Origin: Mesostigma viride
Lineage: Eukaryota; Streptophyta; Mesostigmatophyceae; Mesostigmatales; Mesostigmataceae
NCBI GenBank assembly: GCA_009746045.1
Contig: RPFO01000016.1
Location: 1,202,104 to 1,266,103, forward strand
DNA: 64,000 nucleotides
Direction of reading: 5' to 3'
The number at the start of each line of letters is the position of its first letter. Within the stretch, counting starts at the first letter, position 1. A program made the position numbers and the translations under genes. Positions 10,413-21,033 of this stretch are shown here, piece by piece. The notes under the pieces were generated by a model. It was not told the DNA's origin. It saw nothing but the letters and a program-made list of their open reading frames with translations, and made no database searches.

Positions 10413-13375
10413 CTGTTAACGGGATTATTCAAAGGCATTAAGGTCCAAGGGTTAATTATAAGCACCCAGGGTTAACTAAAAGCACCCACAATTCCACATT
10501 CCTATGTGACGATGGGATGAGCAACATACCCCTTAAGGTCACACAAGATGTCATAAATTATGCCGGCGTCGCTCATTGATACATGAGGTAGGTACCTTGA
10601 CGAGAGAATGAGATCTAGAGACATCCGGCACTGTACTACACCCCCGAAATTTCGAGCACTTATCTCATCACACTGGTCTGACGTCAGCCAGCAACAACTC
10701 AGTAGCAAACATGGACAGCCACATCATTATTAGCCACAGGGAGAGAGTACATTTCCGCTTTGCTCTGTTGTTAATACTCATCGAGTTTGTGTTACCCAGC
10801 ATTAGCAACAGGCCACCAGCTGGGCATCCATGCCACCTCCATTGAAAATGCTCAAATTACAAAACGTCCCCTGTCCCAATACATACCTTCAAATGAGACT
10901 CCCAACTGTGCAAAGGTCAAGTAGACTACCCCTGTATCTATAAATAGCTAGGCTAGAGCCCTGCCTGACAGCATCGCCATCATCTTCCCTTGATATGCCT
11001 GTTGTACCATGCAGCTCATCCACGTGACACCCTCCCGACAGCATGAGCATTCAGTCGTGACGTGCGCAACCTGGCCTGTCAACCTAGCGGCAGTACTACT
11101 AAACAATTTGTATAAAGTCACTGGCGGCATTGCTAGTTTCTTGTTTGTTGACATGCACTCGCAGCAGCCACGTTGGCAGATGTTTATTACCGTTTTTATA
11201 CTGATCTCATCAAAACTCCCTATTATATGTTCCACGACTGTGCTACCCCAACCAATTATTAGCTCAGAATGCAACATATGAAGCATAAAAAAATCCAAGC
11301 ACTCCAAGGGCGGGCCGGGTGAATCATGCACACGATCGACACCATCATGACATTCAACTGCAGACAACGTATACTCGGCCCCACATCTACTAAGGCCAGA
11401 TGTGAACATCATTGGCAACAACCACATGAACGAGCACCTAGTGTCAGGCACGTCCCAAATCGAGCACATGGATGGCCGCGAACGAAGCGGCGAAACCAAC
11501 GGTGGTGAGAACTGCCGACCATGCATGTGCCCATAATATTGGCACTGGACGTCATAGCCGTCCCTCCCGTTGACATGGGGTATTTGCCAACGCTGGGGTA
11601 TTTGCCAACGCTGTCAAGACCTGGTGGTGACATCTGCCAGCTGCGGGCAGTTCATCTGCCAGAAAACACCTGCTGTGCGACTGGGTGTATGGATGGGGTG
11701 GGAGACGCGGCCCGGGACTGGGTGGGTGTGCACAGAGGCTGCGACCAAGGGCATGATGGGCCGGGAGAGTGCTAGCAAGTGGCCTGTGGCAAGATCGGGG
11801 CTACCAGGCCGGGTCGACAAGCAAAGGGGATGACGTGGCACGTGGAGGGTTGATCAAGAAGCGGCGGGCCACCAGGTACTGGAGGGGAACTGGGTGCCGG
11901 TTGACGGCAGGGCAGGGGAAGACCTAGAATTATTTATTGGGGGAGATGCGAGTCCTGCCTACTCAATAGGCGAACTGAGCGGGCAAGCACTGAGGGGAAA
12001 GGCAACTAGGCGGGAGGTTCCAGCCGAGAGACATATTACGCGTACGCATACCACCATGGCCATGCGCGTGATCAACTGGTAACAACTTGACAAGGCATGC
12101 ACAAACACAAATGATAGAGCCATTGAACCTATGTAGAAGATGCAGAAATGGAAACAAAGACCATGCAGCGATGCAGATCAAAGTGGGGATTTAAATCAGA
12201 GATCAGCCCTAAGTAGATGATCAATTCAAGGGGGTGGGTCATAAGGTAGATGCCAGAGTAGGAGGGACTGGCCGGGAGGGAGGGGGGAGGGAGGGAGGGG
12301 GGAGGGAGGGCGGGAGGGAGGGAGGGCGGGTGGGTGGGCGGGCGGGCGGCGGGCGGGCGGGCGGCGGGCGGGCGGCGGGCGGGCGGGCGGGCGGGCGGGC
12401 GGGCGGGCGGGCAGGCGGGCGGGCGGGCAGGCAGGCGGGAGGGAGGGAGGGGGGGTGGGGTGGGGGAGGGGGCGGGAGGGAGGGAGGAGGGAGGGAGGGG
12501 GTGGGGGTGGGGGGGAGGGGGCGGGAGGAGGGAGGGAGGGAGGGAGGGAGGGAGGGAGGGAGGGAGGGAGGGAGGGAGGGAGGGAGGGAGGGAGGGAGGA
12601 GGGAGGAGGAGGGAGGGAGGGAGGGAGGGAGGGGGAGGGAGGGAGGGAGGGAGGGAGGGAGGGAGGGAGGGAGGGAGGAGGGAGGGAGGGAGGGAGGGAG
12701 GGAGGGAGGGAGGGAGGGAGGGAGGGAGGGAGGGAGGGAGGGAGGGAGGGAGGGAGGGAGGGAGGGAGGGAGGGAGGGAGGAGGGAGGGAGGGAGGGAGG
12801 GAGGGAGGGAGGGAGGGAGGGAGGGAGGAGGGAGGGAGGGAGGGAGGGGGAGGGAGGGAGGGAGGGAGGGAGGGAGGGAGGGAGGGAGGGAGGGAGGGAG
12901 GGAGGGAGGAGGAGGGAGGGAGGGAGGGAGGGAGGGAGGGAGGGAGGGAGGGGGAGGGAGGAGGAGGGGGAGGGAGGGGGGGAGGGAGGGAGGGGGGGAG
13001 GAGGGAGCGGGAGGGGGGAGGGAGGGAGGGAGGGAGGGAGGGAGGGAGGGAGGGAGGGAGGGAGGGAGGAGGGAGGGAGGGAGGGAGGGAGGGAGGGAGG
13101 GAGGGAGGGAGGGAGGAGGGAGGGAGGGAGGAGGGAGGGAGGGAGGGAGGGAGGGAGGAGGGAGGGAGGGAGGGAGGGAGGGAGGAGGGAGGGAGGGAGG
13201 GAGGGAGGGAGGAGGGAGGGAGGGAGGGAGGGAGGGAGGGAGGGAGGGAGGGAGGGAGGGAGGGTAGGGAGGGAGGGAGGGAGGGAGGGTGGGACTGCAG
13301 ACCAAACGATGTAGACATCAGGCTGCATATTGTTCTCGATATACACGCTACATATAACGTTTGTCTTTAACATAC
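10413..13375. other. Intron containing the GGGA tract
   Basis: Between the micro-exon and the RTX exon. Apart from the 1-kb GGGA/GCGG tract, no exon, RNA or transposon end is recognisable. Open frames at 10948-11526 have no domain features. Confidence 0.5.
12272..13291. repeat. (GGGA)n / (GCGG)n purine tract, about 1 kb
   Basis: The plus strand is almost entirely GGGA with GGGGA, GGA and an initial GCGG/GCGGGC section (about 12330-12437). The repeat generates spurious long frames (RREGG and PPSLPP proteins). On the transcribed gene the pre-mRNA would carry the CCCT strand. Confidence 0.97.
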
Positions 13376-13406
13376 CGGGGTAGACGACTGCCCTCACCGG
13401 CTCGAC
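13376..13406 (-). CDS. Secreted RTX/DPHF protein, micro-exon 2 (31 nt)
   Basis: A 31-nt exon bounded by the acceptor CACGCTGCAG and the donor GTATGT. It enters in phase 0 and leaves in phase 1, encoding VEPVRAVVYP plus the first base of a Gly codon completed by exon 3 (GC). Both phases match exons 1 and 3, which is the main support. Without transcript data a longer upstream exon remains possible. Confidence 0.55.
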
Positions 13407-15061
13407 CTGCAGCGTGGGCCGGCGCAGAAGCGAGACACGGCATGATGAAACAGGGCGTAATAAGAGCACAGTAAAGTTGGCATTAGTTAGGGCCCAACTT
13501 TGATCCCCACTTAAATTTCCACCATGAATAGTGGTGTCATGCATGAATATGACGCAGCCTAAGTGTAAAAAAAATGCATACGCGGCATTGCATTCTTTAA
13601 CGAAACTGCCTGGTTGACTCAGCTTAGCACTAGCTGTATGCCACGGCGTATAATTGACATCGATCGATATATAAGAAGCTGCTATGGTATATATCATGCG
13701 GGTGCAGGTGCCCTGGTGCACCTAGAGCAAGGGTAGCTTACATTCCCACCCTTGCATGAAGTAGCCTAGAATGTATTAAAAGCCATACGCCCCTTCTCAG
13801 GGATATGTGCTACATTTACTCCCAACGGAGTGATGTTCCTAATTAATTAATGGTATATATGCTGCGTAGGATAGCATTCGTAGGACATCTTCTTGCTTGC
13901 ACCAGTCAGGTAGACACCGCCCTTGGTCTGGCCGGCCCCCAGCGGCTTGGCCAGCCAGGGCCGCATATCCTGACCTGGCCTGGCCCCAAGGACATTTTCA
14001 GAAAGTTTGGTAAACCTGCCATGGACTAAACACAGCAGTTGCTGGGCGACCTAGTGCATGGTCCCAGCCCAGTTTGAACACCGCATTACCTGCCTCTCTC
14101 TTGCTTTTGGGCTGATATGCAGAACAAGAAGAGGTGGCAGACCATTGTCCAGGCCCACACGCCAGGCCCTGTGATCAAGCCCCCCCCCCCCCCCCCCGGA
14201 GGAAGGGGCGCTTTGCTGAGTAGAGTCTGTAGTTAGGATTGTCTAGATTAGCGCAGAGTTAGCTTAGGTAGGTATCGCGGCTTCGCTCACCCCCATCCAT
14301 CACGCAAGGGAATACGTGCTACATGATCTCCCCACGGAGTCACGTTATAATTTAATTTTAATGATATAAACACAAGCTTCATATATCGAGCAGTCTGCAC
14401 TAGTTATACTGACGTCAGCGGCGCTAGCAAAAGCTTCAATTGGCTGAACACATATTTTGCTGGTACAATTATTACCAGCTGTGATTTTGCGTGCGTATAC
14501 AAATTACGCTATTGGCGAGAACCGGGTCTACGCAAAGAAACTGGGTCTCGCAGATCGACCCCAAAATTAAATTTGACTAGCGCAATCGACAGATCTCTCC
14601 AAGGGAATTCCAAATCTGCCCTCGGGTAGTTGAAAGTCCTTTCCCGACCAGGTGATAGACTTGTTACGAGACTGGCAAAAATGGCTCTAACGTCATTCTC
14701 TTACGCCAAGTAATCCAAAGTCGAGTATGGCAAGTACGAGGTAGGGTGGTCTGATCTCAAGTATAAGTAGCGCAATCGATAGATCTCGGTGCGGGGAGTC
14801 AGGATCTGCCACGAAAAGGCCGAACCTTGGTCCAAAATGGAAGATTGGGGTCGAAATCGGTCGGAATCCGATACATTTTGGGCAAAAAAATAATTAATTC
14901 GCCAAAATGTACCTTTCTGCTACCGTGGACCGGTTTCTCGCCAATAGCGTCATATGCTATCCCTGCACATGGAGATAATAAATTGTCCGTGCTGGCGCAG
15001 TACGTACGCGCAGGTACTGGTATGAATATTATATATATTCAAGTACATTAGTACTGCTCAC
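13407..15061. other. First intron of the secreted-protein gene
   Basis: Contains a C-run at about 14182-14197 and two diverged copies (13781-13856 and about 14307-14370) of the short segment also seen at 136-215. No coding signal. Confidence 0.5.
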
Positions 15062-15160
15062 CAATATGCCTTGCAAGACGGCCGCCACCAGGAATGGCAG
15101 GACTACAAGCAAGGAAGGACGTGACCGGGCTATACGAGTGCGGCCTCGATCGGCCCGCAT
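15062..15160 (-). CDS. Secreted RTX/DPHF protein, exon 1: signal peptide
   Basis: ATG at 15160, 33 codons, ending at the donor GTGAGC (15061) in phase 0. The peptide has an Arg-rich start (MRADRGRTRIARSRP) and a hydrophobic core LLVVLPFLVAAVLQGIL, a clear signal peptide or signal anchor. The frame is open upstream to 15280, so an earlier start is possible; 15160 is chosen because it puts the basic n-region directly before the core. Confidence 0.65.
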
Positions 15161-17062
15161 GGCCCGGACATTGGCGCCGTTAATGTTGTTTGTATTGATC
15201 AGGCAAGCGGCGTGACCGAGATCGAAAGCCTCCATGATTGTCTTCGTGAAAAAATAAAGCCAATGACTAGAAAATATCAAGAGATTTCACGGCTTTATCG
15301 AGTTCATCTTCTACATACCCCAACAGTCAGCCAGCCAGTCAAACAGTCAGTCAGCTGGATCCCGCGCCGGTCATAGCCAGACAGCGATCGTTTAGCGGCC
15401 GTCGAGGGCCGAAATATTACCACAAGGTTCAATATAGACCGACTTGACGCCGACTTGACAACTTTCGCGCTCGCGCTTCGTCCGCCCGCGTTTGTTGTTG
15501 TGTTTCCCACGCGAGCTTCATTCACAGCCCATGGATGATGGAAGAGGCAGGGCTTCGTTCACAGCCGGATCCGTCGGCCGTCAACACAGAAGTTGAAACT
15601 GACAGGAGATCCACGGGAAGATCCACCCGGCACCCGGACATCTGTGGGTCGTGGACATCATGATCACAACCGTTGTTGGCACGTTGGCACGTGTCCCCAG
15701 CGTGGGACAATAATGACAAGATTACTACAGCCAAATCCCCTGCGATCACGTGATCCTATTTGGCAGTTAGAATATCTCGCAAATTTTTACCGTTAGAATA
15801 CTCGTCCCGCCACAAAGTATGCTACTTTTGGCAGCACCCGTTCAGTTCAGTTCAGTTCAGTTTATTCCCACGCCGGTTCCCAGTATGCCTCATGGCGACA
15901 TTACTCAGGTCCAATGGCTTCCCTGGTCTAATAACGCGCCTTATTAGCCTTTCACCTGTCACCGCCACACGTGTGTGTGCCCACCTTAATTAGGATTCGC
16001 TGATACTCATTTCCCCTCTCACCTCTTTGGTCCATAATTGGCTAATAAAATATACCCATTTCCCCGAAATTCCCACGCCGGTTGTCTAATGTCTGGCTGT
16101 CACGCCTGTCAGGCAGGACCAGTCTGTGTGAACGGAACTGAGCGCCGGCTGTCCGACAGAGTGCCAGCATCCTGTGACGTGCAACGCGCGACACGGTCCG
16201 CGTCGGAAAATGGAGTTGGAGTCTGAAGCAAGTCTGTAGTACAGTCATTACCGCTTTAAGTTGCGTTTCTTAAGGTTGCGTTTCCGCTTTAAGTTGCGAC
16301 GCCGGTAAGTTGGGCGCCCTTCACGTTCTCGTGCCCTGTGCCCGTACTACTTGTGCCCGCACCGCCCCCCTGCCCGCCCATATGTCACCCACACACACAC
16401 GCTATCCGTCCCTACCCGCTAGCCTCACCGACGTACGTCCCTAACATCCATACCCACACCAGCCCTGTCCCTGCCACCCCACCCGTTATACTCAACATGC
16501 CCTGCCCCACGCCTAGCGGCTGTCTCCCATCCTCTCTAGTGATCTGACATAACCAACCCATCGACGCTCACCCCCGCCGCACCACACACGCATTGCACTA
16601 AACATAAAAGCACACCGACAACGGCATGATAAGAAGCTCACATCCCAGCCACCACCCCTCTACCACCCCACGTCCCCCACAGTTGCAATAATGTGTTTTG
16701 GATACCAACGCTCTTCGTCGAGAGGCAAGTGCTTTGGTGCTACGCAAAGAAACACGCAAGCGGCTACCTCGTCCGCCATCACGTTGCATTTATTTCTCAT
16801 TAACTTATCATCGTGCATTGGACTTGCTTAACATAGTCCGAGATTCCTCGGCGCGACGCTAGATGCCGTTCACAAGATTCCGTCGCAGCAAAGATGCTGA
16901 CGGCGCGGCGTCCACACTAGGATTTAGGGTACTGAGTAGAACTACACAGTACAACTCCGACTTCTTTTTCTTTGTGAGTCGGTACGGACAGGGATGTACT
17001 CAAGATGATCGGTACGGCCGCATCCCAGTCACCGACTTCACAATCCTAGTAGTGGCAAAGTC
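15161..17062. other. Upstream region of the secreted-protein gene; nothing else recognised
   Basis: Should contain the promoter of the minus-strand gene. A small (GTTCA)4 repeat is at 15840-15860. From about 16350 to 16700 the plus strand is rich in CCC, CACAC and CCA words. No coding region is supported. Confidence 0.4.
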
Positions 17063-17488
17063 TTGTTGGGAAACAACACCAACAAGCATAGCGGTCGCAT
17101 GAACATGGTATGCATGTGCAAGACACACATCATGATGGCAAGTCATTTATTCATCGTACCACACTGGGGAAACCCGGAAACACTGGCCACACCAGGTGAA
17201 GTCCTTTCCTTGACTGCTGTTGCTGCACGCTTGCATCATGTGTTAGGCCATGGGATCCACGCTATCCGTTTTGCACGGGCATTGGCACCGGGGACTAAGT
17301 TGGCTAGCACGGTGCAGTCCATGTACAGTGGTTGTCACCAGTGTCAGTCCACTGCGCCTAAGCGTGCACGTAGACATGTCAAACATCCACCCCTTGAGCG
17401 TGGTCACTTGGTGTGTGACATTCTGTTCCAGGACCAGGCTGTCTACTTGCTGGGAATAGACAGATTTTCCCATTTTGTTTCAGTTGTC
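17063..17488 (+). pseudogene. Retroelement integrase, 5' part, interrupted by the gypsy element
   Basis: From about 17200 the translation shows an integrase zinc-binding pattern: ARLHHVLGHGIHAI supplies the His pair and SGCHQCQS the Cys pair. The first strand of an rve-type core follows, HLVCDILFQ and YLLGIDRFSHFVSVV, with the expected catalytic Asp. The frame stops where the gypsy LTR begins and resumes at 32319 with VPLKSQHVGDLLEGID. The residue layout resembles a Ty1/copia integrase. Upstream sequence to 17063 is not recognisable. Fragmentary, hence non-functional. Confidence 0.65.
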
Positions 17489-18060
17489 TGTTACGTCGCG
17501 TAACAATTCGTTGTAGTTACGGACGTAAATTAGGTCCTTGGCCTCGGTTGTTCCTAGGTTTACGTGTAGTTCTAGCTGGGACACGATTGTCCTCGTAACA
17601 GTACCGTGGTACATTGGGTGCTTTTGGGCGCCGCGCCGCGTACTTTATTAGTGGTCCTTATCCTTTGGTAGAATGTAGTGGACCGGCGTGCATCTGTGCA
17701 CCTGCCTGTGTTTCTGTGTCTTTGAAGGCGAGGGCCAGGTCGGCCCGAGCCTGCTGGACCGTTGGTGACCATTTATGCACGTTCCATCCTTTGTGTGGCT
17801 ACTCGGCGTGTGTTAAATGAATTAACACATATAGGCTTGGGTCATGGCAGTGTAGTTGTGTTTCCTTCCTCTATTCCTGGAGTAAACGGGTTTGTGTAAA
17901 TGGCCTATGGCGTATTACAGTAGTACTTACGTAAATGCACTGAGATCTGGATCGTCTCGTTCGTCTTTCGCTAGGGGTTTAACTAGAGGCGGCCTTACTA
18001 GTTTAGGTAGCATTAGGCCAGGTAGAGGTAGAGGTGGCGGTAGAGGTTTGAGACGTAACA
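17489..18060 (+). repeat. 5' LTR of the gypsy element
   Basis: 572 bp, TG...CA ends. It matches 31745-32318 apart from a few bases, including a 2-nt GC difference in GAGGCGGCC/GAGGCGCGGCC. TGG follows one base after its end and could start the primer-binding site, but I could not assign a tRNA. Confidence 0.95.
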
Positions 18061-18206
18061 ATGGACTCGGAGGAACTTTAGGTAGAGAGCGAGACGACGA
18101 TCCCCTGCAACATACGCCTTTGCATCAACCCTTCCGCGGCCAGGAAAATGAAGACGACACCTACTTGACAGGTAATCAGGCGGGTCGCCTGCAAGCTGGG
18201 GGGTAG
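17907..18206 (+). CDS. RGG-rich leader ORF spanning the LTR end
   Basis: An ATG inside the LTR opens a 99-codon frame that crosses the LTR boundary at 18060. It encodes a Ser/Arg-rich peptide with an RGG-like core, RPGRGRGGGRGLRR, then an acidic tail ENEDDTYLTG. RGG boxes bind RNA. Near the end TTGACAG/GTAATC is a possible splice donor, so it could be the first exon of a spliced Gag. No homologue is recognised; it may be chance reading of an LTR leader. Confidence 0.3.
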   Translation: MAYYSSTYVNALRSGSSRSSFARGLTRGGLTSLGSIRPGRGRGGGRGLRRNNGLGGTLGRERDDDPLQHTPLHQPFRGQENEDDTYLTGNQAGRLQAGG

Positions 18207-18587
18207 TGCTGCCCGATTCGGGACACGCCCTGCCTAGAAGATAGACCTGCTCGAAGCGGAAAATCCTTTTATAGATAGCTCCTTTCCCTCGTTTTGTTTT
18301 CCTGAGACATGTTGCTTACTGTCGTAGATAGGTGATGGTTTTGGTTCTACGGTAGAGAGACGACTAGCGTCTCGTAGATTACACTTTTCTGCATCTTGCC
18401 TGCTTTGTATTTAGACGACCCATCGCCGGACGCAGAATTCTTGAAACCGGATACTTACGACCACCTGGCGCTGGAAACCTCGTCCCTGCGTGCGTCGTCA
18501 ATCTGGTTCGGTTTCAGACACCCGAGATAAGTCGCCTTCTCCTCGTTCTCCTTATTTGACTACTCAAGACCTACCAGGTGCGTTAAC

Positions 18588-18916
18588 ATGAGTCAGCGAC
18601 GTCCTTTTCCTGCTCCTTCTCATTCGACTAGTAATAATAGTTTAGCGAAATATTACGTAGTTATTACCCCTCAATGGGCATCTATCTTCTTATCGTGGGC
18701 CGATGCTAGGAAGTTCGTTCAGTCGCGTACTTATAATGTCTCCAAATATAAGATAAGAAGTTTATGTCCTTTGAAGAAGCTCAGACCTACCTCTTAAATC
18801 ATAGTGAATCAGATTTGGGTCTCCATTCTCGTCCTTCTCCTCATGCTCGTCCTGCTGTAGATAGTCTTGTTTTCGTTACACCAGTGACCTCCATCTCCTC
18901 CTTCGTCTCCCCCTAA
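18588..18916 (+). CDS. Viroplasmin / RNase H1 N-terminal-like domain upstream of gag (frame-broken)
   Basis: The frame from 18588 gives KYYVVITPQWASIFLSWADA then RKFVQSRTYNVSKY. After a one-base shift near 18765 it continues KFMSFEEAQTYLLNHSES and stops at 18916. This follows the pattern YxVxxGxxxGIYxSWxExxxxVxG...YKxFxxxxEAxxYL of the caulimovirus viroplasmin / RNase HI N-terminal hybrid-binding domain, with several substitutions. In cellular RNase H1 this domain binds RNA:DNA hybrids. An unusual cargo for a gypsy element; it may be the N-terminal part of Gag. Confidence 0.55.
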
Positions 18917-19128
18917 ACTGGCTGCATCCCGTCATCTAGCTTAGATACGCCTCTCACCTTAGAGTTCGGTTCCCTATCCATTACTGTAGCTAAAAAGGAT
19001 TGATTTAAATTGTTTTCCTTTTTTTTAGGACATTAAAAGCTTTTCTTTTCTTTCCTTGCCTTAAAGTAGGCCTTGTTCTTTTCCTTTATTGTTTTCATTT
19101 AGATTCCTATTCCTTTACTTAATTAAAA
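18917..19128. other. Gypsy leader between viroplasmin-like segment and gag
   Basis: T-rich stretch without open frame or recognised signal. Confidence 0.4.
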
Positions 19129-20858
19129 ATGGATCCAGTGGGTGGAGATATGTCGCCTATACCTACCAATACTACTGCTACTAATAATAATAATAATACT
19201 AATAACAATACAATACTCGTGGTAACCGACGGGACTCCTTGAAACGGTGCACCATCTCACCCCTCAAGGTAATCTTCGTACCTCACCTCCTTCTCCTGTT
19301 ACTGGTGGTCGCCGTCGTCCTTCAATTACCCCACCTACCTATGAACAACGTATGCAAGTCAGATTTAGTGATGACCCTTCCCTTACCCTGAACCAGGCCC
19401 CTGCTCCTTCTGCAACCTTGGCTCAACCCTCCAGCAGGTCCTCTCACTAACTAACAATGCTTCTAGGCCTCCTTCCCACCCTGTGCCTTCCATGCCTGCT
19501 TTTAACACGGGTCGTACCTCTGCCCCTGTCGGCCCTTCTGGGCGCCCTAGTGCAGTTCCCTTTTACCCACCTGCTTCCTGGTCCTACCCTGATACGGCCT
19601 ATGAGGCTGCCCAGGTCCCTACCCGTGTGGCTGATTTAGAAGTTAATAGTGATTTCAGCACCATGCCCCTAGATGATAGAAATTATGATCATTTTGCCTA
19701 CTCCTCTCTTCGTGAGCAATATACTGTTCCCTTCTCCTATGGGCACCAGCCTGAAACGGTGGCCCCTTCTAGACCCCTATCCAAAACCTTTCCTCTTCCT
19801 TCCTTCTATCCCGCTTATGTAGCAGTGGAAGATAGTGGCCCTATGGGAAAAACTGACTTTCTAATCCCCCTAAGCCCCCTGCTCTTCCCCTCTTTGCTAA
19901 CCTTCCCAAGCTGGATGTCAAGTCTACCCCTCAACAGTTTTTCACCTTTATTATGTTGCTTACCCAGAACACAGAGTCGTGGCAGAATCATAATAGATGG
20001 CGTCTCTCTGATGCTGTACTAGTTCCTCACTATCTTACTACCTGTATTACTCCTGAGCTTGCTAACCTCATCCAGTGTGAGTCTTTGGCCTCTCATGCCT
20101 ACCCTAACTCTGTAGCAGAATTGTTTAAGCGTTTAGAGAACCATTTAGTCCCTCCTGATGCAGATTGGCAGGATAGATTAGCCTTTGGTACCTTGCAGCA
20201 GGGTACTAAATCATTTAAGGAGTATATGAAAGAGTTTGATGCACAGATGGTACGAATTAGGGATTTGTCGGGCGCAGAAGTACGTGCTCGCTTCCTACAA
20301 GGCCTCAGTAGACCCTTATTACGTGAAGTCAAGCGCCAGTTCTCTGCCTACCGTTTTACTGATCTGCCCCTCAAGCATGTGCGCCAGCATCTCTTACGAG
20401 TAGCAGATTTCTTCACCACTCCTTCTCTTCCTACCCGTTCCCGTATTAATAATATTATCCTTACCCCTGAGGAGGAGAACTCCTATGTAGAAGAATTAGA
20501 TATTTGTGTTACTGACCTTTCAGCTCTGGATGTCTCTCATATCACATGCTATCATTGTAAGGAAGTAGGTCATCTTAAACGTGAGTGCCCCAAGTTCCTT
20601 TCGGGTGCTCCCCCTCATCCCGACGCTCGCCCTCCTCGTACCCCTCAGCGTGCTCCTATTCGTCCCACTTCAGGACGCATTCCCTCAGCTACCCCTAGTA
20701 GGCTGAATGCTGTGCAGACAGGACCCCCAGGGTTCCCCTATGATAATCAGGCTCCCGCACCCTCTTCGATCCCTCGTGACCCTCCAGCAGTGGCTTTTTC
20801 GCCAGGGTCTTCTTCGGGGTTAGTTCCTATGGATTTGGGGGGGGAGGGGGAACAGTAG
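19129..20858 (+). pseudogene. gag: Gypsy gag with CCHC zinc knuckle (frameshifted)
   Basis: ATG at 19129 opens MDPVGGDMSPIPTNTTATNN and breaks after the Asn-rich stretch. Open segments at 19247-19450, 19483-20022 and 19953-20858 lie in changing frames. The last contains the conserved Gag core (LANLIQCESLASHAYPNSVA, then FKRLENHLVPPDADWQDRLA and SFKEYMKEFDAQMVRI) and the zinc knuckle CYHCKEVGHLKREC, with a Pro-rich tail. Gag forms the virus-like particle and packages element RNA. At least two frame breaks inactivate this copy unless they are read errors. Confidence 0.85.
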
Positions 20859-21033
20859 GCCTGTCAGCCGGGGGTAACCTGGACAGGTCCCTAGATAGTA
20901 CCCCAGATAATAATTTTTGCCTGCCTGTTTTTATAACCTCTGTAGGAGCTGAATCATCCCTACCACTACGTGTGCGTCCTCTTATGTTCTTGAATGGTGG
21001 CTTAACCGTTCCTCACACTGTTGTAGACCCTTC

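Noticed and set aside
10948-11526. 192-codon minus-strand frame
   Set aside because: No domain, biased composition or splice context; lies in an intron.
12226-13721. Frames of up to 530 codons rich in PPSLPP or RREGG
   Set aside because: They arise from the GGGA/GCGG tract; the unique flanks are intron or micro-exon sequence.
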